DNA of 64,000 bases from Chelonoidis abingdonii. Lineage: Eukaryota; Chordata; Testudines; Testudinidae. The stretch is from NCBI RefSeq assembly GCF_003597395.2, contig NC_133774.1, positions 40,904,988-40,968,987 on the forward strand, given 5' to 3'. The translations under genes and the position numbers were made by a program. This document shows positions 1-26,478 of this stretch, in pieces (positions within the stretch are counted from its first letter, which is position 1; every line of letters starts with the position of its first letter). The notes beneath the pieces were generated by a model. It did no database searches and was not told the DNA's origin. It saw nothing but the letters and a program-made list of their open reading frames with translations.

Positions 1-109
1 AGTGAACTCCATTGTCCCCTGCCATAGGTCAGCTTTGCACTTCCAGAGTGTTTGAAAGCTTCCCTAAAGCTGGCTTAGCCAACTCCTAGAGGTCTTCCTC
101 AATGTAGGG
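1..109. other. KIF2A intron, no recognisable feature
   Basis: Intronic sequence left of the first hAT element. Nothing coding seen. Confidence 0.5.
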
Positions 110-265
110 CAGTGGTTCTCAAACTGTGGGTCAAGACCCCAGTTTAATGGGATTGCGAGGGCTGGCTTAGACTTGCTGGGGCCCAGGCTCAGAGCCAAAG
201 CTTGAGCCCCACCACACAGGGCCAACGCTGAAGCCTAAGGGCTTTAGCCCCGGGTGGCAGGACTC

Positions 266-955
266 CTAAGAATATAAAAGCGGTCATACTGGGTCAGACC
301 AAAGGTCCATCTAGCCCAGTATCCTGTCTTTCAACCGTGGATTCCTTCCAGACGATGTCGTGGTGAGTCGAAATTATGGGATCGTTTCCCTCTTCTCCAG
401 TTGGATATTCTCCTTCACTGAGCCTTTCATCCTCCTCAGCAGCACAGAGGCTGTCCGACTGGGGGTTGGGCCACCCTTCTGTGTTCTGGAAAGTCTCATC
501 TATGTACCTGTCTGTCTCCCTTAGCTCCTCTAGTTCAGCCACTCTGGTCTCCAAAGTCTGTACACGGTCTCTGAGGGCCAGGAGCTCCTTGCAACGAATG
601 CGCACATATACCACCTGCCCATAGGGCAGGTAATCATACATGCTGCATTAGGTGAAATAAACTGGATAGCCCCCACTCTGTTGCTGGACTTTTGCCTGCA
701 TTATCTTTTTACTTCTGAAGCTTGTTCCTTGGTTGATGTTTTGTTTTTATTGGGGGGTGGTTTTGGCTTTAAGTTTTAAAGAATGTTAAGTTTATCTAGC
801 ACCCCTCCTCCCACACTTCCCCTCTAAACTCCCTCGCAAAACTCCCCTTTCAGCCACTCCTGTTCGCTAGCTCCCCTGGTAACTCAGGTTACAGGCCCCC
901 TGTCTGGAGCCGAAGCTCTTGGACTTCGGCTTTTGGCCTCCCTTCCTGAGGTGTT
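266..955 (-). mobile_element. LINE-derived insertion (CR1-like 3' tail plus coiled-coil ORF)
   Basis: On the minus strand this runs from a GC-mixed leader (about 955) through an ORF at 641-294 to a tail reading GGATACTGGGCTAGATGGAC and CAGTATGACCGC, a 3' end typical of CR1-clade LINEs in turtles and crocodilians. The ORF contains a heptad-like segment LRDRVQTLETRVAELEELRE, resembling a LINE ORF1 coiled coil. A candidate 7-bp target duplication aggactc flanks it (259-265 and 956-962), and the surrounding hAT interior is continuous across it. No reverse transcriptase is present. Confidence 0.6.
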
Positions 956-987
956 AGGACTCAGGTTTCAATCTCCCCTCTTATACC

Positions 988-1155
988 TATCTCATAGAAT
1001 TGGAAGGGACCCCAAAAGGTCATTGAGTCCAGCCCCTTGCCTTCACTAGCAGGACCAAGTACTGATTTTGCCCCAAATCCCTAAGTGGTCCCCTCAGGGA
1101 TTGAACTCATAACCCTGGGTTTAGCAGGCCAATGCTCAAACCACTGAGCTTTCCC
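988..1155 (-). mobile_element. tRNA-derived SINE, tortoise Pol III (Cry I-like)
   Basis: On the minus strand the head has an A box TAGCTCAGTGG-like sequence (around 1141-1152) and a B box GAGTTCAATCC (1098-1108). The tail is CR1-like, ending in a CCAATTCTATGAG-type sequence. This head-plus-CR1-tail layout matches the tortoise Pol III SINE family, which is confined to cryptodiran turtles. It is not a functional tRNA gene. Confidence 0.8.
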
Positions 1156-1244
1156 AGAGTTTTTTGAGTCTTGGAGTCGTGTGGTAATTTTCAGTGTCAG
1201 AAGGGGTCATGGTACAATGAAGTTTGAGAACCCCTGGTGTAGGG

Positions 1245-5627
<4,383 letters not shown>

Positions 5628-6190
5628 AATGGGCCTCTGCTGCTAATGGATCCCCCGAATCCTTACTGCTGTAACATACAGTTGTTATAAGACGGTGGCT
5701 GTAAGAACTCAACTACTTGAAAGCGTAAAAACTTTTGAAGTGTCTGTGGAAATGTCCAGTTTCTCCTTCACCTGAATGACATTTTCAGTTTTGTGTGAAA
5801 CACTTCCTCATTGCTTCTAGACCAGACAGCACAGCACAACCATGCAAGGTTCAGAGCTGTGAAGCACTTTGTTTAAAACTTTTCATTTATTCAAATTGTG
5901 AATTTTATGTTTTGGAAATCTTTGCCATTTTTTTTTAATAATGAAGTAAAACTGTGGACTTGAAAAACTTCACTATTTCCTTTTAACTATGTTCAATTTT
6001 GTTACGAAGACCAGCTGTGCAGTTTTAAATTGTGTTTGCGTGCATGCACACCTCATCAGTGATTGTACATAACTTCTCTTCTAGAGACAGCTGTGCTAAC
6101 CTATTCCCATTCTGTGCCTTGATGAAGGCTACTTGACCCTAAATGTCCTTTCTGAAGCACAGCCTTAATAAATGACATTCCTTATTTGTC
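5628..6190 (+). other. KIF2A: KIF2A 3' untranslated region with poly(A) signal
   Basis: AT-rich non-coding sequence directly after the KIF2A stop. A canonical AATAAA lies at 6167-6172, followed by a T/GT-rich stretch (6180-6225) suited to cleavage around 6185-6200. Later AATAAA-like sites near 6405 and 6497 could give longer isoforms. The exact end is inferred. Confidence 0.75.
6167..6172 (+). terminator. KIF2A polyadenylation signal AATAAA
   Basis: Perfect hexamer about 540 bp after the KIF2A stop, with a GT-rich element downstream at 6205-6230. It is the first canonical signal in the 3'UTR. Confidence 0.7.
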
Positions 6191-8787
6191 AATGTAAATT
6201 ACTTTTATTGTGTGTACATCTTTAATGTGTGTGAGCCCCCCCCCCTTTTTTTTTGTTGGTAACTAGTTCATTTCATAGGATGTACAACAGCTGGACATTC
6301 CATCCTTGTAGAAATCTGGAATCATGATTTATTTGAATACCATAAAAAATGGTTATAAAATGCTAACATTTTCTTTGTAAAGAACAATATAAATTAGTTG
6401 ATGTATAATAAAAGGTAACATTTAAGTATGGAGGAGAGTTGTATGTTAAAATAATACAGATATACAGTATATGTAAGTGTGATAAATGCTGTCTAGAATA
6501 AAGGTGCAATCTGATCTCTACGTATGGGTAGGAGGACTAAAAGTTCAGGGATCCAGTGACTAGCATAAACAAAATTCCTTTTCACAGACTATTTAAAAAT
6601 TTGGCTTCTGATGCATGACAACTTACATGTTTGTTAACTGTAGTTTGAAGATAGTTTGTCTGGAGTAATACTGTTGCTTTAAAGAAAGTAGCTAATGCAA
6701 ATTTTTCCCTTTGTACAGTGCCAGCAGCTGAAAAGTGGGGTGAATCTGTATCATTTTGGATTTGCACAATAGGCTGCACAAACTCTACATAATGCGATAT
6801 AAATCCCACAGGTACCTGAAGTCTCACAAATAGCACCATGTGTATCCGGCACTTTTTAGGTGGTGGCACTTGAGTTATTTCTGCCAGTCAGTGTCCGAAA
6901 GAAAGAAAGAGAAAAAACACAACAAACCCCTTTTATGTAAGAGCTTTTTGTCAAACAATTGTAGCCCTCTCTGAGTTCTCCCTGTTTCCAAGACAGATTC
7001 TAAGAGTTAATATCAGCAGACCCTAGGAATGGTTTTAAACTTGGTTTTTGGAACACAAGCCCATTTATGCTGGGACTGAAGGGAACTAAAGGGAAGGCAA
7101 TGAAAAGAGAGCTAAATGAGCCAGAGATTTTCAGCATTTAATGTTTGTAACTCCCATAGGAAGGTAGGCTATGGGATACCCTTGTTGCATCATGGTAAAA
7201 AGCTCCTATCTGTAAACATGCAAGCTGAAAAAGCAATGTAGATTTTACACAATGTGTTTAATAAATTAAACAATGAAACATCAATTAGAGATGAGAATTT
7301 ACTTCTATGAAACTTGTATTTACTTTGGGAAGGAGTTTACCTTGTGATCACATCTACTGAAATTAGATGTATGATTTTTTTTAAAAAATCATACTTAAAA
7401 GGCACATGGTGCTAGAATGGGTATTTGTTTTATTGTAATAACCATCCCGTACAGGCTTGAATTGTGTTTCACTGACCTCAGTCCTTAAACAGCTATATCA
7501 AAATATACTGATCTTTCACTGCATTCATCTAAGAATGCAATCCATCAAAAAAATTAAGAGGAAACTATTAGATAACTAAATGAAAGTGTTTCTGTTCATA
7601 GTAACTGATGATGCAGGTTAAAAGCATTCCCTACTGCTTAAATCAGAAGCTTTAATTAAAATGATCTGAATGGATAAGTCTAAATCTCACTTTCCTCAAG
7701 GTTTGAGCCATATCACATAGAAGATTTATATACCAGAAGTCAAGATAATGTGGGTGGCGTTCCTTTAGCAAGTCACAACCTTTTTGTCTACCTGTGAAGT
7801 CTTGTGATACATACAGTGCTTTAAGATCCTTCGAAATGTGTAATCTAAATGTGATTTATTATGGATTATTGCATCAAACTGCAAATTAAGAATGGTAGCT
7901 GCTATACAGATTGTTGTAAGTTTCATGAGAAATTGTGCAGCTAGTTTAAGTAGGAATCTGCTGTATTTTAGATATGCCTGCTCCTATCAATGTCCAATTT
8001 TTAAAATAATTCTCTCATGTAAAATACATTTTACTTTCATCACTGCTGATGAGAGATTATTCTTAGCTACATGTTTCACTGCCTAGTTCTTGCCTCCCAT
8101 ACTATGCCTCACATCACAAAAGTAGTCATGTGGGTTAATGGAAAGGAAAGTATGATTACTTATGTATTTACACTTTAGGGAGAGTAGCTTAAGAACATTC
8201 TGCTATAATGGACAGCCAATGATGTTATCTTTGTGGTAAACTCATTCTCCAAAAGGTGATACGCTTAGGCCGAGTTCAAGTGGATGTTTATAGAAGGAAA
8301 TCAGGACACTTGCTGATTTGAGGTTTTAAAAGAGTAGGATACCACCCCAATTAAGGCCAATTGTCTTAGCTTGCATAGAGAAGTTAGAGAATAAACTCTA
8401 AATCCTACCAATGTGTGTGAGGTAATACCTTAGTTTTTACTGACATTTCCCCCTCTCTCACCCCACCAAAAAAATAAATGGGACCAGTGCTGCTGCTATT
8501 CCAGTCAGCTACTGGCTGCAGATTGGTCTGTCAAGCTAGGCTTTGCTAGTTTTGTATAGATTGCTTATTTTCTGCATTCTGGGAGAAGAGGGCTGTCATG
8601 CTAGCCTAAGGTGAATAGAGGCTCTCTTGTCCAGACTCTGAAGCAATACTTACTTATAGAACCTTGATAGAGTGAGACATGCTTGTTCCTTGTAAGATGC
8701 TGTGTATCAACACTGTTCCAGGCCTGAAGACCTCCACCACCAGCTGTTGCATTTACAGATTTTGCACTTAAGACCATCAACCAATTT
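6191..8787. other. Intergenic region between convergent KIF2A and DIMT1 3' ends
   Basis: AT-rich, with several AATAAA-like sites that could serve longer KIF2A transcripts. An A/T palindrome lies at 7373-7391 (ATGATTTTTT/AAAAAATCAT). A minus-strand ORF at 6869-6582 is unremarkable. No gene seen. Confidence 0.6.
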
Positions 8788-8959
8788 CAGGGCTGGCCGG
8801 GGGGTGTGTGTGTGGGGGGGAGTGGGCAATTTGCCCCAGGCCCTGCAGGGGCCCCCATGAGAATACAATATTCTATAGTATTGCAACTTTTTTTTTTTAA
8901 TGGAAGAGGCCCCTGAAATTGCTTTGCCCCACACCCCCTTAATCCTCTGGGCAGCCCTG
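8788..8959. mobile_element. hAT-like MITE
   Basis: Ends CAGGGCTGGC and GGGCAGCCCTG are inverted. Flanks accaattt and accaactc share 5 of 8. The interior GGGCAATTTGCCCCAGGCCC recurs in reverse at about 42455-42500 in the large hAT element, so the two are related. Contains a GT run and a G run. Confidence 0.65.
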
Positions 8960-9938
8960 ACCAACTCATTGGCAGGGGGAAAAGGGTGTAATAGAATTTG
9001 TATTCCTAGGCTGATCTAGCTTTGCCTACCACTCCTCTAAGCATGGGCAATTAGCACAAGAGCATTTACTCTGGCTTTAGCTGCTACTTAATGGTGTGAC
9101 CCTGTAGCCCATAATCTATAATTCAAACTATGAGCAAAGATTCAGTTTTAGAACTAGGAAATGTTAATGAAACTTACAAAAGGTATTTTCATATTTAACA
9201 AAAATGAAATAATGCAGCTAGCATAACAGAAGTTTACTGCCTATATTCAATGTTAAAAATTTAAAGGGAGATATAAGGGGGAAAGTTATACAAGAAACAG
9301 CCTCTCCTGCTTGCCTGGAATAGTAACCTGGTAATATCTGATATATAGCACTCTTCAGTACTGTACAATTGCCTAAAACTGAGAAATATTTAAGTATATG
9401 GATCTCTATTGAGACTAGATATACACAGGTTATAGTATTTAATGTATGCAGCTTTTAGTGAAAAGCCAGTGCCGTTACTGCACATCCCAGGGTTATTTGT
9501 ATAAGAAAGCGGTATGGACAGTGTGGTGATCTGTTTCCAGGTCTGTCACTGACATTTAACCTGTGCTCCTCAGTTACAATCTGTGAAATAAGAGAATACT
9601 GCTTACCCAGCCCTCTAAAGCACTTTGAGGTCTATAACAGATAGCGTACTTAAGTGTACAGTTTAAGAAAGTTTAAAGGCACCATATAATGTCAGTCAAA
9701 CTGCATTGTTACTGAAGATTATGTGAAAATGGTAGTATATTCTTAGCTGCCTCTGAATGCAGTTCAGGGTCTAGCAGTAACAGATGTAACTGCAGCTGAA
9801 AACAAGTTTAGATATTTAAGAGGACTGTACCAGGCAAAAAAACTGTTCTGTCTTTTTGAAGCCTACCATTCTCTTGCTATCAGGTTGCACAGACAATGTG
9901 CCCAGGAGTGTTAACTGCCCCTGCCTCTACATCTAGAG
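8960..9938. other. Intergenic, with a MIR-like SINE at about 9500-9690
   Basis: Non-coding. The 9500-9690 part reads like an old MIR/CORE-SINE (gtctgtcactgac, then ttaacctgtgctcctcagtt and aaagcactttgaggtct). Nothing else recognised. Confidence 0.45.
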
Positions 9939-10166
9939 CAGGGGTCAGTAACCTTTCAGAAGTGGTATGTTGAGTCTTTGTTTATTCACTCTAATTTATG
10001 GTTTCGTATGCCAGTAATATATTAACATTTTTAGAAGGTCTCTTTCCATAAGTCTAATATATATAACTGAATGATTGTTGTAAGTAAAGTAAATAAGGCT
10101 TTTAAAATGTTTAAGAAGCTTTAAGTGCCACTGAATCAGCTTGCATACCGCAGGTTGCCTACCCCG
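9939..10166. mobile_element. hAT MITE, family A (copy 1)
   Basis: Ends CAGGGGTCAGTAACC and GGTTGCCTACCCCG. The 8-bp duplication is atctagag/atctagaa (7 of 8). It is the reverse-orientation relative of the copy at 16036-16332, sharing ACTCTAATTTATGGTTTCGT and TTTAAAATGTTTAAGAAGCTT blocks. Lies just past the DIMT1 3'UTR. Confidence 0.85.
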
Positions 10167-10274
10167 ATCTAGAACTTATCCAGTGGTGATCTGCTCATTC
10201 TAGCTGCAGTTTCTCCGACAGTCCAGGGCCTGTGGTAGCTACCAGAAAGGAAAGGTTAAAGAGACACACTTCAT

Positions 10275-10722
10275 CTTTTTTTTTAAAAGTTAATTTATTC
10301 TAAACTCCCATGAATTGGCATTATGCCACCAGTCTACAAATAGTTCTGTGGTGGCCAAAGAAACAGAGGTTTGAGTTCCATTCTGAATGTTGTAATGGCA
10401 GGAGAAGATGCAAAGTCAGGGAGGGAAGGGTTTAATTTGGGGCTTTCGGAGCCACTTCATATCATGGGGTACCTTAAAAGGTGCTCTAATGGTGAAAAAA
10501 GGCACATAGCTTTAGTCTGGACAGTTACAATTTTAAAATGCTACACAGCACTTTTACAGCTATTGTCCTCAAATATGTACTGCTGAGGAGTTATTGCAAA
10601 ATAGTCGTATGTACTTTATCTGCTGGTGATTTCTCACAATATGAGTTCTTCCTCCTACGACCTTTGTTGATGTCACATTTCAGTTCTCCCCAGAGAATGT
10701 AAAATGTTCCCTGTTCAGCCAT
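10275..10722 (-). other. DIMT1: DIMT1 3'UTR with candidate poly(A) signal
   Basis: Non-coding continuation of the last DIMT1 exon. The first canonical AATAAA on the minus strand is at 10299-10294. The exact cleavage site is inferred, and longer isoforms ending in the MITE at 9939-10166 cannot be excluded. Confidence 0.5.
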
Positions 10723-22093
<11,371 letters not shown>

Positions 22094-22199
22094 GGCGGCG
22101 CCCGGCGAGCCCCGGAGACACGCGCACCTCACGACACAGGAGGAGGAAGCCGGGATTGTATTGTCGCGTTTGGATGACGTAAGTAATACGCGCCGGAGA

Positions 22200-22313
22200 G
22201 GAGGGGGGCGCGTGTGTGCTCTAGCTGGAGCCGATTGCCGAATGGTCCCGGCTCGTGGCGCGAGCTTCGGAAGAGGTGGGGGTCGCGTCACGTGCAGCGG
22301 CTCTGACCCAACG
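22200..22313 (+). other. IPO11: Probable IPO11 untranslated first exon
   Basis: Inferred, not proven. The IPO11 start codon lies 12.6 kb downstream, immediately after a splice acceptor, so a 5' non-coding exon is required. The best donor in the CpG island on the plus strand is ACG|GTGAGC at 22313/22314. The upstream boundary is a guess. Confidence 0.45.
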
Positions 22314-22600
22314 GTGAGCCCGGGCCCGGGGCCCCGAGGGGTGGCTGGTCTGGCCGGGCTGGGGAGTGTGCGTGGCGGGGGCGGCGGGACTCGTCCGTAC
22401 CAGCGCCCGGACCGGGGGAGCGGCCCCGAGGGTGAGCGAACTCCTCAGCCGCCGCACGTGTAGCCGGGCCGGCAGGGCCCCAGCACCGCGCCGTACAGGA
22501 GAGGCGGCCTCGGGACACTTGGACCAGGGACCCCAATGTGCATCTTGGGAAGAGTCCCGAGAGATCGCTAAAGTCCACAACGAGGGGATCGCCTGTTAGT

Positions 22601-23264
22601 TACCTCGCCCTCCTGCCCAGCAGTACAGCGAGTTTTACCCCTGTGGAAGCATGTAGGATAAAGGATCATACTTGCACCTCGGCAGGGATAATTAGCGGAA
22701 CAGGGGCGGGAGGGTGAGAGGAGGATGCTAGAGGAGGTGAGGTCCGAGACTTGGATGTGTTAATTGTGGGGCCCTTAAAGGGAGCACAACCTTTAAAAAA
22801 ATGGATGTGGTGATTAGTGCGGAGCTAGTGCAAGGATTCCAAGGACATGTGTGATATGGTCATGTCAGACCAAGAATGTGCCTTCCCTTGCTATGTTTTG
22901 TATGGAGAGGAGGTGTGAGTGCTGCGTAGGGCAGAGGAAAGGTGGCAACAATCAAAATGGGGGCTAATCAGGGCGTGGAGGAAGGTTTCAGCTCTTAGAA
23001 CAGAGAGGATCAGATTTGTTCTCTATGTTGTGGAAGAAAAAATAAGAATTGTTTGTAACATAGGTTGATGGGGAGAAACAAGGAGAAAGGTGAAAGAAAC
23101 TTCCTCTTTGTGCAGGTTATTCCATAATTATCCATTACATGCTTTTTTGCACCTTTCTCTGAAGTAGTTGGTACCGTTCAGGGTCAGAGACAAGATACGG
23201 GAGCACTCTGATACAGTATGCCATTTGCTGTTCTAGGTGCAGAGAAGACCATTCAGGATTATTC
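22601..23264 (+). other. Start of IPO11 intron 1, non-coding
   Basis: Purine-rich sequence falling away from the CpG island. No gene or element recognised. Confidence 0.5.
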
Positions 23265-23267
23265 TTA

Positions 23268-23541
23268 GTCTTTGTCTTCACTGGCACTTCATCCACAAAA
23301 CTTTTGTCTTTCACGAATGTTAAAAACACCCCCTCCCGAACGACAAAAGTTTTACCGACAAAAAGTGCTGGTGTGAACAGCTGTGAACACAGCCGCTGCC
23401 GCTCGTGGGTGTGTGTGTGGGTTGAAGTTTTTTGTTGGCAAGCGAGCTCTCTCCTGTCAACAAATAGCAGCTACGCCTTTTAGTGGCGCGGCTGTAGCGG
23501 CACAGCTGTATCCCTAAAAGCCTCGTAGTGTAGCTATAGCC
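23268..23541. mobile_element. PIF/Harbinger-like MITE
   Basis: Exact tta target duplication (23265-23267 and 23542-23544). Ends GTCTTTGTCTTCACTGGC and GTGTAGCTATAGC are imperfect inverted repeats. The interior contains ACAAAACTTTTGT and CAAAAGTTTT(A)CCGACAAAA palindromic motifs. Confidence 0.75.
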
Positions 23542-23964
23542 TTAGCTAGTCTTGTATTGTACAGATGTATCAAAGTATTTCCTTTTGATGTGGAGGAGAA
23601 AGTGGGCTATTATCCATTTCTCCAACCCCACACCTCCAACCCCATAGTTTTCTTCTGGCTTCCTTGCTTCTTGTTGGAGAAACTGGAAGGACTGAGGTAT
23701 TAGCTCCATATTTCTTCACAGGCTGCACTTTTCTCACTTTAGGTTATTTCCCTCTTCCTCCAGAAGATTCCTCCTTCCTCCAGAATTAGCCTTCCAGTTA
23801 GAGAATTGCCATCTCTTCTTAGAGGTCTTTGAAAAAGCCAGATTTGGGACCCATTCACAACACCATTTTTCACAAGGACTGGAGAAAGGACTGTCACAGT
23901 AGTGGTGAGTTACTCTTCCATCTTCTCATCTTATTAGAAAATAACCTTAGTATGTGTGGTATGG

Positions 23965-24052
23965 GGTAGGGTTCTGTGGCCTGCTTTGTGCAGGAGGTCA
24001 GACTAGATGATCATATTGGTCCCTTCTGACTTATGAGTCTATGAGTCTATAA
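23965..24052 (+). mobile_element. CR1 LINE 3' end fragment
   Basis: Reads GGAGGTCAGACTAGATGATC, then GGTCCCTTCTGACTTATGAG, then repeated AGTCTATG. This is the classic CR1 3' terminus with its short tandem tail. Confidence 0.85.
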
Positions 24053-24254
24053 TCCCACCTTTTCCATGGTATGTATTGGATGGTATCTTGGCTTCTCTGA
24101 AAATTAAGAGACTGACAGCCACATTGCTTTTGCAAGCCTTTGGATCAAATAATCATTATGGGCATATGTTAGCCCTGATCTCCAAATGATACTGTAATCT
24201 GCTACAGCATAAACCATGACAGTCATTATAAGAAGGGGTTATTTCATATGGGTG

Positions 24255-24910
24255 ATTACTATAATCCCCACATCCTTTTCTGCAGTACTAGTTCCTAACT
24301 AGTTATTTCCCATTTTGTACTTGTGCATTATTTGATTTTCTCCTTCATAAGAGTAGTACTTTGCACTTGTCTTTATTGACTTTCATCTTGTTTTCAGACC
24401 CGTTCTCTAAATTGTCCAGGTAATTTTAAATTCTGATCTTGTCCTCCAAACTGATTGCAAACCCTCCCAGTTTTATGTCATTTGCAAATTTTGTAAGAAC
24501 ACTCTCCCTCCCATTTTCTAAGTAATTAATGAAAATATTTAATAGTACTGGACCCTGGACAGACCCTTCTGATACCGTACTAGATACTCTCATTTTCACA
24601 GCAAGCCATTTAGACTATATTTTTTGCTATGATTTTTTAGCCAGTTATGCTCCCACTTCATAGTAATTGCGCCTAGACCACATTTCTGTAGTTTGCTTAT
24701 GAGAAGGTCATGTGAGACTAAAAAGCCTTATTAAAATCAAGGCATATTATGTCGACTGCTTCTCTCCCATCCAGTAATCCTGTAAAGAAGGAAATTAGGT
24801 TTGGTTGGCATGATTTGTTCTTGAAGAATCTATGCTGACTCTTCTGTAATACTGTATTAACCTCGAGGTGCTTACAAATTTACTGTTTAATAATTTGTTT
24901 CCATATCTTT
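24255..24910 (-). mobile_element. CR1 LINE fragment (reverse transcriptase region), decayed
   Basis: The minus strand around 24590-24340 encodes broken RT blocks: PVLLNIF-like, then TKFAND and KLGG-like, then NKDKCKVL-like motifs. Frames are interrupted. A degraded CR1 ORF2 copy in IPO11 intron 1. Confidence 0.7.
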
Positions 24911-25734
24911 TCAATTTATAGAATTATGTCTGTCTTATTGCCTCACTTTTTGCTTTGCATTATGTGCATTAAATAACATTACAAAGCATAGATTGAAGAA
25001 ACCAGGAGGGGATAAAATCTATTTATTAATCGTGGAGGGAGGTGAAAAAGTCAGAGGAGCGAGTATTCCCAGCCTTGCAAGTGTAAAAATCTAAAACAGA
25101 TCAAGAAATCATGAGTTAAAAAAAATGCATTGACTTCTGACTTTTGAACTCAGTAGGAAGTATTCCTCTCGTCCTCCATTGTGCATACCTGTATTAGATT
25201 GAAAATTCAAGCTGAAATTTACACTAAATGTATACATGAGAATTGGAGGGCTTCTCCTTCATTCTGCTCACCAAACTGAGGGAAATTCTTTTTTGTTATC
25301 CCTTTGGGTACTTCTCCCTTCTTCTTATGCTAGATGCTATTGTCAGTTTCCTCATCAGCTGCCCTCTCCAAGTATTGTCTCTTGCCTCCCTCTGACATCT
25401 TCCCATTGGCAATGTCCTCTTATTGTTACAATTTGTTATTTGTATTACAGTAATACCCAAAGGCTCCAATCAGGGTTGGGGCTTCACTGTGCTAGGTGAG
25501 GTACAAACATATATTAAGAGACCATTGCTGCCATCAAGATTTTAGAGGTAATCTGATTTCGTCTTCTGAGTGTTATCACCAGTCCTGGTCTTTGGATTAC
25601 TGCTTTGTTTCCCTACCCTCGTCTACCCTCTCCTTTGCTCTTCTACCCCTTCTCCCTCTGGCTTGTGTCTCCCCTCTGACCTCCACTTCCCTGGTTTTAC
25701 TTAAGAGCTGATTTTTGGTTTCTCTTGTTCACTT
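24911..25734 (+). other. IPO11 intron 1, between CR1 fragments
   Basis: ORFs at 25236-25711 are Ser/Leu/Pro-rich translations of pyrimidine-rich DNA with no known motif. Nothing else recognised. Confidence 0.5.
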
Positions 25735-26478
25735 GACACAGTCTCACATGACATAATCATAAGCAAACTAGGAACATACAGTCCACATGAAATTGCTGTA
25801 AGTTAAGTGCACAACTGGTTGAAAGACTGTACTGAAAAAGTAGTTACCAATGGTGGTTGTAAAACTGGGATGAGGTATCAAAATGAGGTCCCACAGGGAT
25901 CTCTCCTTGGTCCAGTAATATTCAATATTTTCATTAATGACTTGGATAGTGGAATGGAGAGTATGTTAATGAAATTTGTGGATGACTTTGTGTCAAGTTT
26001 TAGCCCACATACTTTAAAAAGATATGAACAAACTGAAGAGAGTCCAGAGGAGAGCAACAAAAATAAGAGGTTTAGAAAACATGACCTATGATAAAAGTTG
26101 AAAGAACTGGACGTGTTTAGTCTAGAAGAAAAGGCTTATGGGGGACATAAGTCTTCAAATATGTAAAAGGTTGTCAGAAAGAGAACAGCGCTTAATTGTT
26201 CTCCATGTCTATCGAGGGTAGGACAAGATGTCATCTGCTTAGTTTGTGCTAACAAAGATTCAGGTTAGATATTAGGAAAAACATGCTAACTATAAAGATA
26301 GTTAAGACCTAGAATGGGTTACCAAAAGAGGTTGTGGAGCCCCTGTTGTTGGAGGTTTTAAGAACTGGTTAGACAAACACGACAGGAATGGTTTAGGTAT
26401 ACTTAGTTCCATCTTAGTGTTGGAGGATGGACTAGACAACCTCCTGATGTTCTTTCAACCTTACATTTCTATGATTGA
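25735..26478 (+). mobile_element. CR1 LINE fragment, RT to 3' end
   Basis: The ORF at 25807-26091 encodes VPQGSLLGPVIFNIFINDLD and then MKFVDDF, the CR1 RT catalytic region with the usual FADD changed to FVDD. It is followed by the ESPEESNKNK remnant of the Q(R)RA-type block and a complete 3' terminus (GGATGGACTAGACAACCTCC then TTTCTATGATTGAT). The element is 5'-truncated and frameshifted. Confidence 0.9.

Larger units (their letters stand above)
110..1236. mobile_element. hAT-type DNA transposon remnant with nested LINE and SINE
   Basis: Terminal inverted repeats CAGTGGTTCTCAAACT (from 110) and AGTTTGAGAACCCCTG (to 1236). The flanking 8-bp target duplication is atgtaggg (102-109) and gtgtaggg (1237-1244), 7 of 8 matching, as expected for hAT. 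A similar element, in the opposite internal orientation, occurs at 49144-49391, and it shows that the interior was interrupted here by a LINE-derived piece and a SINE. Confidence 0.85.

Noticed and set aside
1095..1155. Possible tRNA gene from A/B box match
   Set aside because: The tRNA-like head continues into a CR1-type tail; it is a SINE, with degraded acceptor stem.
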